Assembly (NCBI RefSeq): GCF_026341815.1
Contig: NZ_JAPENX010000001.1
Location: 6,944,001-7,008,000 of the forward strand
Length of the DNA: 64,000 nucleotides
Reading direction: 5' to 3'
Origin: Streptomyces sp. NBC_00572
GTDB taxonomy: Bacteria; Actinomycetota; Actinomycetes; Streptomycetales; Streptomycetaceae
Each line of letters begins with the position of its first letter. Positions within the stretch are counted from its first letter, which is position 1. Under the pieces are notes generated by a model that saw only the letters and a program-made list of their open reading frames with translations, was not told the DNA's origin and ran no database searches. Of the stretch, positions 25,466 to 33,975 are shown one piece after another. The position numbers and the translations under genes are program-made.

Positions 25466-27076
25466 ATGCGGCAGCTCACGCCCGACGATCCGACACACAT
25501 CGCCCGCCACCGGCTGCTCGGCCTGCTCGGCGAGGGCGGGATGGGCCGGGTGTACCTCGGGCGGTCCGAGAGCGGGCGCACCGTCGCGGTCAAGGTCATC
25601 CAGCGGGAGTACGCGCGGGACCCCGAGTTCCGGCGACGGTTCGCGCGCGAGGTCCAGGCCGCCCGCAGCGTCGGCGGGGAATGGACCGCCGCCGTCCTCG
25701 ACGCCGACACCGAAGCCGCCGTGCCCTGGGTCTCCACCCAGTACGTCCCCGGCCCCGACCTGCACACCGTCGTCTCCCGGGACTACGGCCCATTGCCCGA
25801 GCACTCCGTCCGTACCCTCGCCAACCGGCTGGCGCTCGCGCTCCAGGCCATCCACGGCGTCGGCCTTGTCCACCGCGACCTCAAGCCCTCCAACGTCCTG
25901 GTCACCGTCGACGGCCCCCGGGTCATCGACTTCGGGATCGCCCGCGCCCTGGACGCCCTCGCGGGGGACACCGTCCTGACGCGCAGCGGAGCGATCGTCG
26001 GCTCGCCCGGGTTCATGTCCCCGGAGCAGGTGAGGGGCGAGGAACTGACCCCGGCCAGCGACGTGTTCTGCCTCGGAGCGGTACTCGTGTACGCCGCGAC
26101 GGGCCGTCAGCCCTTCGGCGGCCCCGCCGGGGGCAGCCCGCACGCCCTGATGTTCCGCGTCGTCCAGGAGGAGCCGGATGTCACCGGCGTCCCGGACACC
26201 CTGGCCGCTCTCGTACGCGCCTGCCTGAGCAAGGACCCCACGGCCCGGCCCACACCCCGGCAGATCGCCGAGGCGACCGGCACCCTGCCCGCCGGGACCT
26301 GGCTGCCCGGCGAAGTACTGGCCCAACTGGGCAGCCACGCCGCACGATTGCTCGACCTGGAACCGGGGCCGGAACCGCAGCCCGCCCGGCCGACACCGAC
26401 GGCGTACGACAACCAGACGGCTCCCCTTCCGGCCGCACCGGTCCCCGCGCACGCGCAGCCCACGCAACCGGCCGCCGTGCCACCTCCACGACCGCCGATG
26501 CCGGCCGCTCCTCCGGCGGCGGAGCTCCGGGCGCAGCCCGGCGCACCGGCGCGGAGAGTCCGACGCGGCGCCCTCGTGGGCGCGGTACTGACCGTGCTCG
26601 CCATGCTGGGGCTGTGGGGAGGCGCCATGCCGCTGATGGCCTTCCAGCTCCACCTCTGGACGGGCGACGGGCGGAGCATCGACGCCAACGAGTCGACGTA
26701 CGAACTGCTGGGCCTCGACCAGTTCCCCGAACCGGCCCCGGAGAGCGGCCTGCTGTCCTGGTCCTGGCTGCTCATCGCGCTCCTCGCACAGGCCGTCCTC
26801 GTATACCGGGCCACCGAACCCCGTCTCCCACCCGCCCTCTTCCTGCGCCTGCTCGGCTACGCGTGCGCGCTCGCCCTCCCGGTCCGCCTCACCGCGGCCG
26901 ACGTGTGGTGGGAAGTCCGGGACCTGACGAGCTCGCTCCCTTCCCACGTCGTGGAGAGCGCCACCTTCTCGTACGAGGGCGGCTGGTGGCTCCTGCACGC
27001 GGGCGCGCTCCTCGGTCTCGCCGCCTTCGTCTGGCAGGACCTCCGGTCGTTCCGTGCACGAGCGTCCCAGCTCTGA
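25466..27076 (+). CDS. Ser/Thr protein kinase with C-terminal membrane helices
   Basis: A 536-residue Hanks-type kinase. Glycine loop LGEGGMGRVYLG, catalytic Lys43 in VAVKV, catalytic loop HRDLKPSN (Asp138), DFGIA and the activation-segment SPEQV are all present, so it should be active. A Pro/Ala-rich linker (about 300-360) separates the kinase domain from four predicted transmembrane segments (about 365-535) in place of the PASTA or WD domains seen in other family members. The ATG at 25466 has a CAGGGGGA site. Substrate and signal are unknown. It stops 18 nt before the convergent Nudix gene. Confidence 0.92.
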   Translation: MRQLTPDDPTHIARHRLLGLLGEGGMGRVYLGRSESGRTVAVKVIQREYARDPEFRRRFAREVQAARSVGGEWTAAVLDADTEAAVPWVSTQYVPGPDLHTVVSRDYGPLPEHSVRTLANRLALALQAIHGVGLVHRDLKPSNVLVTVDGPRVIDFGIARALDALAGDTVLTRSGAIVGSPGFMSPEQVRGEELTPASDVFCLGAVLVYAATGRQPFGGPAGGSPHALMFRVVQEEPDVTGVPDTLAALVRACLSKDPTARPTPRQIAEATGTLPAGTWLPGEVLAQLGSHAARLLDLEPGPEPQPARPTPTAYDNQTAPLPAAPVPAHAQPTQPAAVPPPRPPMPAAPPAAELRAQPGAPARRVRRGALVGAVLTVLAMLGLWGGAMPLMAFQLHLWTGDGRSIDANESTYELLGLDQFPEPAPESGLLSWSWLLIALLAQAVLVYRATEPRLPPALFLRLLGYACALALPVRLTAADVWWEVRDLTSSLPSHVVESATFSYEGGWWLLHAGALLGLAAFVWQDLRSFRARASQL

Positions 27077-27094
27077 CCTCCGCCGGGTGCGGGC

Positions 27095-27847
27095 TCAGAC
27101 CGAGTCGCCGAACCGGCGGAGGACCTGAGGCAGATAGTCCGCGCCAGGGCCGAGGCGGGCCGCCTCGGCAGGCGAGCCCACGAAGGCCACCGCGTCGAGC
27201 TCGGGCCCGGCGCCACGCCCGGTCTCCGCGGCGACGATCTCGGCATGGCGACGGAGCACGAGGGCGCGGGCCACGGGCGGGGCGAGAAAGTGGAAGCCGA
27301 GGCTGCCGAACCGGCGTCCCCGGGTGACCGCGAACAACCGCAACTCCTCTTCGGCGATCCGGAGCCCGACCTCCTCGGCCAGCTCACGCACCGCCTCCCG
27401 CCGCAGGGCTCCCGCATCGAGGGGCCGACCCTCCTCCGGTGGCTCCACCGAGCCCCCGGGAAGAGACCAGCCGCCGGGGGCGGCGGTGGAGGGCGACCCC
27501 CGCCCGACCACGAGACCGGCCTCGGTGGGCAGCAGAACGGTGACGTACACCGACCCGGGCACGTCCTCGGGAGGCCGGAGCCGACGCAGCGCCCGGTAGC
27601 GGTAGGTGACCCGCGCCCACCGCGCCACCAGCGCACCAGGTGCGGGGAGTTCGATGCCCAGGCTCGCGACCAGGGGGCCGTCGAAGGTGTCGGGGTCACG
27701 GGCCTGCGTACCCACCCAGATCCGGTCCATCTCCTTCCGCTCCGCCGGTGACAACACGGGTGGCGGATGTTCGACGAAGGTGATCCGGCGGGCGTCGAGA
27801 AACTCGACGGGCGCGATCGGGCCGAGCCGGCTGGGACGGTCACTCAT
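27095..27847 (-). CDS. Nudix hydrolase
   Basis: A 250-residue protein with a central Nudix fold. The Nudix box reads LPGGSVEPPEE followed after an insertion by LRREAVRELAEEVGL, containing the metal-binding REXXEE core; the insertion between Gly and the helix makes the box longer than canonical. The N-terminal ~90 residues are an additional domain of unknown role. The ATG at 27847 lies directly behind the stop of the methyltransferase remnant (GTGATGA overlap); the GTG at 27850 is an alternative. Substrate (nucleotide sugar, NUDP or oxidised nucleotide) cannot be determined. Confidence 0.85.
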   Translation of the reverse strand: MSDRPSRLGPIAPVEFLDARRITFVEHPPPVLSPAERKEMDRIWVGTQARDPDTFDGPLVASLGIELPAPGALVARWARVTYRYRALRRLRPPEDVPGSVYVTVLLPTEAGLVVGRGSPSTAAPGGWSLPGGSVEPPEEGRPLDAGALRREAVRELAEEVGLRIAEEELRLFAVTRGRRFGSLGFHFLAPPVARALVLRRHAEIVAAETGRGAGPELDAVAFVGSPAEAARLGPGADYLPQVLRRFGDSV

Positions 27848-28458
27848 CACGGGCGAGACCTATCGTCGGGGGCGGGCAGAGAACGAGGACGGAGTCCATC
27901 CGAGCCCTCCGACCTCCGGCGGGCCACGGTGTGCACGAGGCGGGCCAGATCGCGGAACGGGCTGCGCCAGGAGGCGGTCCACTCGGTTTCCAGCGCCGCC
28001 GGGTAGGCGTCCTCCCCGGGGCGCCAGCCGTCGTCCAGATGGTCGTGGAAGATCCGTACGCCCTGCCACGGCAGGGGGACCAGGCCGTGGTCACGTGCCA
28101 GTGCGTCCAGGGCCTCGGGGGTGTCGCCCCGGGTGCGCAGACCGAGATTGCCGATGCTGGCGTCGCTGCCGCTCTCGATGAGCGCCCGCGCCTCCTCGTA
28201 CGCTCCCCGGAGCGCCTCACGCGCACCGATCGACCGCCGATTCCTGGTCAGGACGCTCAGCACCCCGCCGGGCGCGACCAGCCCGGAAAGCCGGGCGACC
28301 GCTTCGGTGGGCTCCTCCAGGTACATCAGGACGCCGTGACAGCACACCGCGTCGAAGTGCTCCTCCCCGAAGGGCAGCGAGAGCACGTCGGCCTCGACGA
28401 ATCGCCCCCCGACGGCGGCGAAGTCCACGGCGCATTCCACGGTGAGGCCGTCGGTCAC
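27847..28458 (-). pseudogene. N-terminally truncated SAM-dependent methyltransferase
   Basis: The protein clearly contains the second half of a class I methyltransferase (VEADVLSLPFGEEHFDAVCCHGVLMYLEEP, then LVAPGGVLSVLTRN) and a C-terminal cap. The SAM-binding beta1 segment (DxGxGxG) and alphaA are missing: upstream, the frame runs into the antisense-free end of the neighbouring Nudix gene and has no homologous residues. A GTG at 28458 could still start a 203-residue product. The simplest reading is a deletion that removed about 50-60 residues. It could alternatively be a functional partial protein, but without motif I SAM binding is unlikely. Confidence 0.6.
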
Positions 28459-28481
28459 CGCGTCACCGTCGCGGCCGGGCG

Positions 28482-28967
28482 TCACCACCCCACCTCCGAG
28501 TACGTCAGGCCCGCCAGAACGCCCTCGATCGCCACACGCGTGTACGGGACGATCGGTTCGGGCAGCTCCTTCGCGCTCCACCAGCTCCACGCCAGACACT
28601 TGTCGGGTTCACGGAGCCGCGGCGTGCCCTGCCACCGGCGGGCGCGGAACACCAGCTGCATGCGCGGCCGCTCCCCGGGCCGGTCCACGACGTGGGCGAC
28701 GTGGACGAGTTCGACGTCGCCGGGTTCGATCACGAGCCCGGCTTCCTCCCGTGCCTCACGGACGAGGCACGCGACGGCCGACTCGGCCTCGCAGTGCCCG
28801 GCCAGGAAGTGCCAGGTGTTCCCCGCGAACGCGGAATCCGGGTGGCGAAGCCCCAGCAGTACCTTGCCGTCGCGCTCCAGGAACAGGTGCACGCCGACGA
28901 CGTGCAGCACGGTTCCGTCCCGGTGCGCGGTGTTCTGGTCGGAGCCGTCGGGAGGGGTGGGTGACAC
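28482..28967 (-). CDS. Nudix hydrolase (small, MutT-like)
   Basis: A 161-residue, single-domain Nudix protein. The box is GHCEAESAVACLVREAREEAGL, matching the GX5EX7REUXEEXGU pattern but one residue shorter in the first spacer. The GTG at 28967 has a GAGG site. It is the first gene of a minus-strand cluster with the methyltransferase remnant and the larger Nudix protein. Likely house-cleaning or nucleotide-modifying; substrate unknown. Confidence 0.88.
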   Translation of the reverse strand: MSPTPPDGSDQNTAHRDGTVLHVVGVHLFLERDGKVLLGLRHPDSAFAGNTWHFLAGHCEAESAVACLVREAREEAGLVIEPGDVELVHVAHVVDRPGERPRMQLVFRARRWQGTPRLREPDKCLAWSWWSAKELPEPIVPYTRVAIEGVLAGLTYSEVGW

Positions 28968-28987
28968 GGGCGGTACCTCACGTGGGT

Positions 28988-29031
28988 CGGGGAGCGGGTG
29001 ACGGGGACTTCGGGGAGCGGGTGACGGGGAC
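28988..29031. repeat. Two-copy 21-nt direct repeat
   Basis: Positions 28988-29008 and 29011-29031 are identical over 21 nt (period 23), lying in the short gap between the Nudix gene and the phosphotransferase gene. It is probably a small tandem duplication without known function. Confidence 0.8.
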
Positions 29032-29048
29032 CGAGGAGAAGGCGCGCG

Positions 29049-30092
29049 CTACCTGAGGTGGTCGCGGAGGACCTCCTCCGCCTCGTCGAGCCGCTCGCGC
29101 AGTACGACCGCCGCCAGGACGCGACTTCGGGCGTACGCCTCCAGGGACGGGGTGACCGGTCCCAGCCCGTCGGCGACGGTGTTCAAGGGATAGACCATGC
29201 ACCCGAGGTACGCCGCCGTCAGCCGCACCACGCTCACCAGCTCCTCCACCGGCAGTGTCGGGTGCAGTTCGTGGTAGGCGGCGGCGAGCCGGGCGAGACC
29301 TTCCGGCCAGTCCGCGTGGGTCAGCACGGTGCGCGGGTCGAGCGCGAGGCGCCCCAGCTCCCACACCGGGTTGCGCCGGGCCGGCGGGTGGAAGTCGATC
29401 ACGGCGGCGACGTGGTCACCGCGCAGCAGTACGTTCGGGCCCGACAGGTCCCCGTGCACGATCTGCGAGGTCGTCTCCGGCGGAGCCTTCTCAAGCAGCC
29501 GTTCCACGAGCGGCAAGGCGGCAAGCCGTTCCCCCGCGACTCTCGACGCCCACTGCTCGAAGCTGCTGCGCGGCGGCTCCGCCTCGTACCGGCGCACCAG
29601 GTCCATGAGCCGCACGCGGGCGCGCGCCGGGTCGAAGGACCGATCCCGTACGCCGAGCGTGGGCGGGCCGAGCGGGTGGCGGGCCAGGCCCCGGTGCAGA
29701 CGTCCGATCGCCGAGCCGACGGCTTCCCATCTCCGGCCCGCGAGCTGTCCGTCGGCCGTGACCGCCCCGACGACGTACGCCGTCACGGAGAGGGCCGTGC
29801 CCTTGTACGAGGCGACCAGCCGCTCCTGGTCGACGACCGGGCGGGCCCGAGCCACGGGCACGCCGCAGAGCCCGGCGTACTCGCTCAGCCGGGCCGCGCT
29901 CTCGGCCCGTCCGAGATCCGTCCCGGCCGCGTACGTCTTCACGAACCAGCGGTCGCCCGCGGCGGTCTCCGCCACGTAGTTGCGGGTCGCGGTACCCGAC
30001 GGACCTTCGGCGAGGGAGGCCGGAACGATGCCGAACTCGCCGGCGAGCAGGAGCGTGACTCGGTCGAGTCGCGAGCGGGAGCTGATGGTCAC
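29049..30092 (-). CDS. Aminoglycoside-phosphotransferase-fold kinase
   Basis: A 347-residue protein of the APH/choline kinase superfamily. It has the catalytic-loop motif IVHGDLSGPNVLL (Asp, Asn) and the metal-binding VIDFHPPARRNP segment, plus an N-terminal ATP-binding lobe with WFVKTY lysine. Length and motifs indicate an intact small-molecule or sugar kinase. It should not be read as an antibiotic-resistance enzyme: homologues act on many metabolites. It is divergent from the MFS remnant. Confidence 0.8.
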   Translation of the reverse strand: MTISSRSRLDRVTLLLAGEFGIVPASLAEGPSGTATRNYVAETAAGDRWFVKTYAAGTDLGRAESAARLSEYAGLCGVPVARARPVVDQERLVASYKGTALSVTAYVVGAVTADGQLAGRRWEAVGSAIGRLHRGLARHPLGPPTLGVRDRSFDPARARVRLMDLVRRYEAEPPRSSFEQWASRVAGERLAALPLVERLLEKAPPETTSQIVHGDLSGPNVLLRGDHVAAVIDFHPPARRNPVWELGRLALDPRTVLTHADWPEGLARLAAAYHELHPTLPVEELVSVVRLTAAYLGCMVYPLNTVADGLGPVTPSLEAYARSRVLAAVVLRERLDEAEEVLRDHLR

Positions 30093-30177
30093 GACCCAGC
30101 CTTCCCGCTGCGCCCGGCGATATACGTACCGACACCGTCACCGACCACGGCGTGACAGCGGAGAACACAGGGGTACG

Positions 30178-30612
30178 GTGGCCGGTCCTCGTGATCGAGC
30201 TGCCCGCCGAGCCGACACGACACCGGGTAGCCGTGTGGCGGGCCGGGCCCTGGACGAGGGGCGTCTGACCACCCGCACCGGTCTGACGGCAGGACTCCTC
30301 ATCACCGCCGCGGGCCTCGGCTGCGCGATGCTGCCCGGACTCCTCGGGGTGCTGACCGGGGCAACCCTCATCGGCGCGGGCACCGGCCTGATCACCCCGC
30401 TCGGCTTCGCCGCCCTCGCGGCCGGCACCCCGCAGGAGCGGCTCGGGCAGACCATGGGCTCGGCCGAACTCGGCCGAGAACTGGGCGACGCGGGCGGCCC
30501 CTTGCTCGTCGCCGCCGTCGCGACGGTCACGACCCTCACCTACGGCTTCGCCGCCCTCGCCCTCCTGCTGGCGATCGGCCCACTCCTGGCCCTGCGCCGC
30601 AGAGTCGCCTAG
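30178..30612 (+). pseudogene. C-terminal remnant of an MFS transporter
   Basis: From about 30235 the reading frame encodes RALDEGRLTTRTGLTAGLLIT and then three to four hydrophobic helices typical of the last third of a 12-14-helix MFS drug exporter, ending LLALRRRVA. The preceding ~20 codons from GTG 30178 look non-homologous and no other frame upstream continues the transporter. The gene is therefore truncated at its 5' end. Its stop overlaps the convergent stop of the next gene. Confidence 0.65.
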
Positions 30613-32012
30613 AGCCGGGCTTCGCCCTCCCTCACTCCCGCATCCCGGATCATCTCCATCACCGCCCCCGACACCGCGTGCATCCGGGGCTTGCGGAGGT
30701 CGAGGACCGGTTTCGGGTTCGAGATGCCGTGGGTGACGAGCAGGTTCATCAGGGGCCAGAGGGCTGCGGAGCGTCTCGGCAGGGGGATCACACGACCGTC
30801 CGGCGCGATGACCCGGGCCGTCGTGACGCCGGCGAGAAGATGGGTGCGGGCCCAGTCGACCACCTGGGACCTGCCGTTCGGGCTGACCCGGAGGACGACG
30901 TCCCTCGTGTGGTGAAGGACCGTGAGGTAGTTCATCGGGACGGTGAGACGCCGGGTCACGTCGTACGCGGGAGAGCCGTCCGCCGGACGGACGCGCAGCA
31001 ACGTGTCCAGGACCGGACCGTGGTCCTGGAAGGTGGTCCGCCCGCGCAGCGCCAGGAAGCGGGCGAGTACCAGGTGCCCACCGCGGCGCGACCAGCGGCG
31101 GGGGACGGAGCCGAAGGTCCCCTCGCCACCCGGGAGGAACTCCGCCAGCCAACGTGCCTCCTCGCCCGGCTCGGTCACCGGCGCCCGTTCCTCGGTGACG
31201 TCGCGGGCCACGGCGGCGTACCGGGCCGCCGTGGCCGCGTCGAGGAGCCGGAGGTCGATGAGGTCGCCGTCCATCACGACGCCGCCGACCGACCGTGAGA
31301 TCCGCATCTGCTCCAGCTGACGCCGGGCGTGACGGGTCACGTCGGTCATGCGTCCGTCGAGGTCGATCACCCGGCAGGTTCTCGTCCCGGCGAGGAGGAG
31401 GCTGCGCGGCCAGAGGACCGTGACCCTCCCCGGCGTCGGCGCCTCGGGGGGATCGACGAGGACGGCCAGGCGCCCCGCCGTGATCGCCGACAGGCACAGG
31501 GACGGCACCTGGACCTCTTCGGTGACCTCGCGTCCCCCGGAACCCCGGCCGGAGTCCTCCCCGTCGTGGACCCACAATCTCAGCTCGACCGTCGCCTTGA
31601 ATTCCGCCGGATCGTGATTGCCCCCGTACGTCGTGAACGTCGCACCCCCTTCGGGGCTGTACCGCACGAACGACGCCTCCAGGACATCCGCTCTCACCAA
31701 CCGCGCGCCCGGCGCACCCTGCGGGGACCGGGGTGCCCACACCACCGAGGTGTCGTCCCCGTACGCGAGGCCGGCGTCCCGCGTACGGCTCCGCCGCGTG
31801 ATCCGGGGAAACTCCTGCCCCGCGCTCCTGACGGCCGAGAACGGGATCATGATCGTTCCCACCGCGCCGATGCCCAACGCGCCGGCCACCCAGAACCATT
31901 CGGCACCCTCGACCCAGGCGACGTACCCCACGACGAGGAACACCGGTCCGGCCAGACCGGCGAACGAGGCGAGGATCAGATTGCCGATGAGCACGCCCGT
32001 GTAACTGCGCAT
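30609..32012 (-). CDS. Membrane protein of unknown function
   Basis: A 467-residue protein starting at ATG 32012. Two transmembrane segments near the N-terminus (about 5-33 and 38-60) anchor a large soluble domain rich in beta structure with no recognisable motif. Two segments look related to each other (RSLLLAGTRTCRVIDLDGRMTDVTRHARRQ... and RTHLLAGVTTARVIAPDGRVIPLPRR...), suggesting an internal duplication. Nothing about substrate or partner is evident. It is separated by 107 nt from the end of the injection-system operon and may be independent of it. Confidence 0.6.
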   Translation of the reverse strand: MRSYTGVLIGNLILASFAGLAGPVFLVVGYVAWVEGAEWFWVAGALGIGAVGTIMIPFSAVRSAGQEFPRITRRSRTRDAGLAYGDDTSVVWAPRSPQGAPGARLVRADVLEASFVRYSPEGGATFTTYGGNHDPAEFKATVELRLWVHDGEDSGRGSGGREVTEEVQVPSLCLSAITAGRLAVLVDPPEAPTPGRVTVLWPRSLLLAGTRTCRVIDLDGRMTDVTRHARRQLEQMRISRSVGGVVMDGDLIDLRLLDAATAARYAAVARDVTEERAPVTEPGEEARWLAEFLPGGEGTFGSVPRRWSRRGGHLVLARFLALRGRTTFQDHGPVLDTLLRVRPADGSPAYDVTRRLTVPMNYLTVLHHTRDVVLRVSPNGRSQVVDWARTHLLAGVTTARVIAPDGRVIPLPRRSAALWPLMNLLVTHGISNPKPVLDLRKPRMHAVSGAVMEMIRDAGVREGEARL

Positions 32013-32101
32013 GCACCCCTCCTTCAGTCAGGAACCCCAGGGATCATCGTTCTTCCCGGTCCGGCGCCTGAGAAGGGGTCCCGCCGTGATTTCCGGCCGT
32101 T

Positions 32102-32117
32102 CCCCGCTCTCACGGGG
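32102..32117 (-). terminator. Short hairpin at the end of the injection-system operon
   Basis: CCCCG at 32102-32106 and CGGGG at 32113-32117 flank a 6-nt loop directly after the zinc-ribbon gene. The stem is only 5 bp, so this is tentative. Confidence 0.35.
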
Positions 32118-32119
32118 TG

Positions 32120-33379
32120 TCAGGACACGGACCTGCCGAAGAACTCCAGCTCCGCGACGGCCACCTGCTTCGTGGGATCGGCCCGCCACGCCGTGCGCAG
32201 CACCAACTGCACCGTCAGCGCGTCCCGCACCCGCACGTCGACCCGCTGGGTGCCGCCGTCGTTGATGAGGTGCTGCGAGACATGCGTCTCGCCCGAGGAG
32301 TCCTTGACCACGAGTTCGAACGTGCGCGGAGTCGCCTGGCCGTCCGCCTGCGTGGTGTTCTTCGAGCTGCCGGGGGTGATCAGGACGCTCAGCAGATCGG
32401 TCGGCTCGGCGAACCGGGCCTCCATGTACTGTCCGGCCGAGTCACCCGCGTACCCGGTGCCCCACCAGGTGTTGGAGTACCCGTCGCCCGCCAGCCTCGC
32501 GTCCTGCTTCGGCGCGGAGTGGGAGGCCGCCCAGGCCACGGGGTGGACCGGAACCCGCTTGGCGAAGTGGTCCTGGACCGCGCGGACGGCCGGCGGGCCG
32601 CCGACGATGCCGCCGACCACCACCACCACGATCCCCGTGACGATCAGGGCGCGGACGATCCAGCGGCTCCGGTCGCGGGCGAGCCCGGGACGTCGGCCCG
32701 CGTACGGGCCCTCGGCCGTGGAGAGCTGCTCCGGGACCATGGGGGTGGCGCAGAAACGGCAGAAGTGACGGCCCGGGGTGTTGGCGAGCGAGCAGGCCGG
32801 GCAGGGGGTGCCGCCCTGCACGGGGGCGGGCGCGCCGGCGGCCCGCACCGTCGGCCGGGCGGCCTCCGGACGCGCGGGGAGCACGGGCGCGGCGACGGCG
32901 GGCTCCGCGGCCCTGTTCCCGGGGACCGGGACGAGGAGGGACCGTACGAGCGTGTCCGAGGGCCCCTCGGTCGCCGGACTCGCCTCCGGTACGGGGGTGG
33001 GCGCGGGCGCGGGTGCCTCCGAGGCGGGAGCCACGGCGGGCAGCGGGGCGGTCACTTCCTCGGGCCCGACGGAGGACCGGTCGTCCGTCACTTCGGCGGG
33101 GGAGTCGGCCGGACCCTCCGCGGCGGCGGGCTGCGGCGCTGCGTCCGCCGACGAGGTGTCCGGCTCCTCCCGGACCGTCCCCACGGATTCCGAAGCGAAC
33201 GGGGCGGACGACGCTGACACGGCGGACGGGGCGGCGGCGGACCCGCTCTCCGTGCTCGCCGCTCCGGCCGGGCTGTCCCAGCGCAGGAACGCTCCGCAAC
33301 TGTCACAGAACGACTGGTCCACCGCACGCACCGGGCTCGCGCAGTCCGGGCAGGGACGGGACTGGGACGCGTCACTCAT
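32120..33379 (-). CDS. Zinc-ribbon membrane protein with C-terminal discoidin-like (NADase-type glycan-binding) domain
   Basis: A 419-residue, single-pass membrane protein at the 3' end of the contractile-system operon. An N-terminal zinc ribbon (CPDC ... CDSC, residues 9-30) is followed by a long Pro/Ala/Ser-rich disordered linker, a second zinc ribbon (CPACSL ... CRFCATP, about residue 185-210), a hydrophobic helix (WIVRALIVTGIVVVVVGGIVG) and an extracytoplasmic discoidin-type beta domain (SNTWWGTGYAGDSAGQYMEARF). The ATG at 33379 follows AAGGAG; a TTG three codons upstream is too close to it. The domain set suggests a surface- or wall-contact role; a link with the injection machine comes from operon position only. 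Confidence 0.78.
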   Translation of the reverse strand: MSDASQSRPCPDCASPVRAVDQSFCDSCGAFLRWDSPAGAASTESGSAAAPSAVSASSAPFASESVGTVREEPDTSSADAAPQPAAAEGPADSPAEVTDDRSSVGPEEVTAPLPAVAPASEAPAPAPTPVPEASPATEGPSDTLVRSLLVPVPGNRAAEPAVAAPVLPARPEAARPTVRAAGAPAPVQGGTPCPACSLANTPGRHFCRFCATPMVPEQLSTAEGPYAGRRPGLARDRSRWIVRALIVTGIVVVVVGGIVGGPPAVRAVQDHFAKRVPVHPVAWAASHSAPKQDARLAGDGYSNTWWGTGYAGDSAGQYMEARFAEPTDLLSVLITPGSSKNTTQADGQATPRTFELVVKDSSGETHVSQHLINDGGTQRVDVRVRDALTVQLVLRTAWRADPTKQVAVAELEFFGRSVS

Positions 33380-33384
33380 CAGGG

Positions 33385-33975
33385 TCAAGCTCCTTCGGAT
33401 GTACGGGAAGAGGTCACCGGCGGCGGGGAGGTCGTCACCGAGACCGTGAACGGCAGGTGCGCGGGGCGGGCCGCGGCCACGACCGCGCGCAGTCGGTGCG
33501 GATCGACGGAGGCGGGGTCGGCGACCCGGAGAACGACGTGCAGCCCGGCCACCGGCGCCCCGGGGAACGGGCCGAGCGGCGCGGCCGACCAGCTCGCACC
33601 CCCGCTCTCGGTGATCTCCGGAGGAACGCCGAAAGCGAGCCGGACCGCGGCCGCCAGACCCTGCCGGGTGCCCCGGACCCGGTGCAGCGCCACGGCCGAG
33701 GCGACCGCGTGCCGACGCAGCGGCAGCGGCTCGTCGCCGTCCAGCTCCGCGCCGACCCAGGTCGCGAGATAGTCCACGAAATCGGCGGGGGCGAGCGCGG
33801 GCGAGAAGTACGCCTCCAACGAGTCGAGGACGTTGAAGAGGGGAGCGAGGACGACGTCCAGGCCGGACACGAACCGCTGCCCGAAGTCGTCCTCCGCGTA
33901 GACGGCGGGCAGCGCCGCACCCAGCGGGTACGGGGTCGCGAGCCCGGGAACCGTCCCCCGCGCGGACCCGCTCAC
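33385..33975 (-). CDS. Phage tail protein gpI-like (eCIS baseplate component)
   Basis: A 196-residue protein related to P2 tail protein I and equivalents in contractile injection systems (YLATWVGAELDGDEPLPLRRHAVASAVALHRVRGTRQGL). It belongs to the baseplate wedge layer. The GTG start at 33975 overlaps the stop of the baseplate J gene by GTGA, so the two are translationally coupled. Assignment rests on family-like sequence and gene order. Confidence 0.75.
   Translation of the reverse strand: MSGSARGTVPGLATPYPLGAALPAVYAEDDFGQRFVSGLDVVLAPLFNVLDSLEAYFSPALAPADFVDYLATWVGAELDGDEPLPLRRHAVASAVALHRVRGTRQGLAAAVRLAFGVPPEITESGGASWSAAPLGPFPGAPVAGLHVVLRVADPASVDPHRLRAVVAAARPAHLPFTVSVTTSPPPVTSSRTSEGA

Noticed and set aside
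29049..30092. Antibiotic-resistance phosphotransferase
   Set aside because: Only the general APH fold is seen; homologues of this type phosphorylate many metabolites and no resistance context is present.
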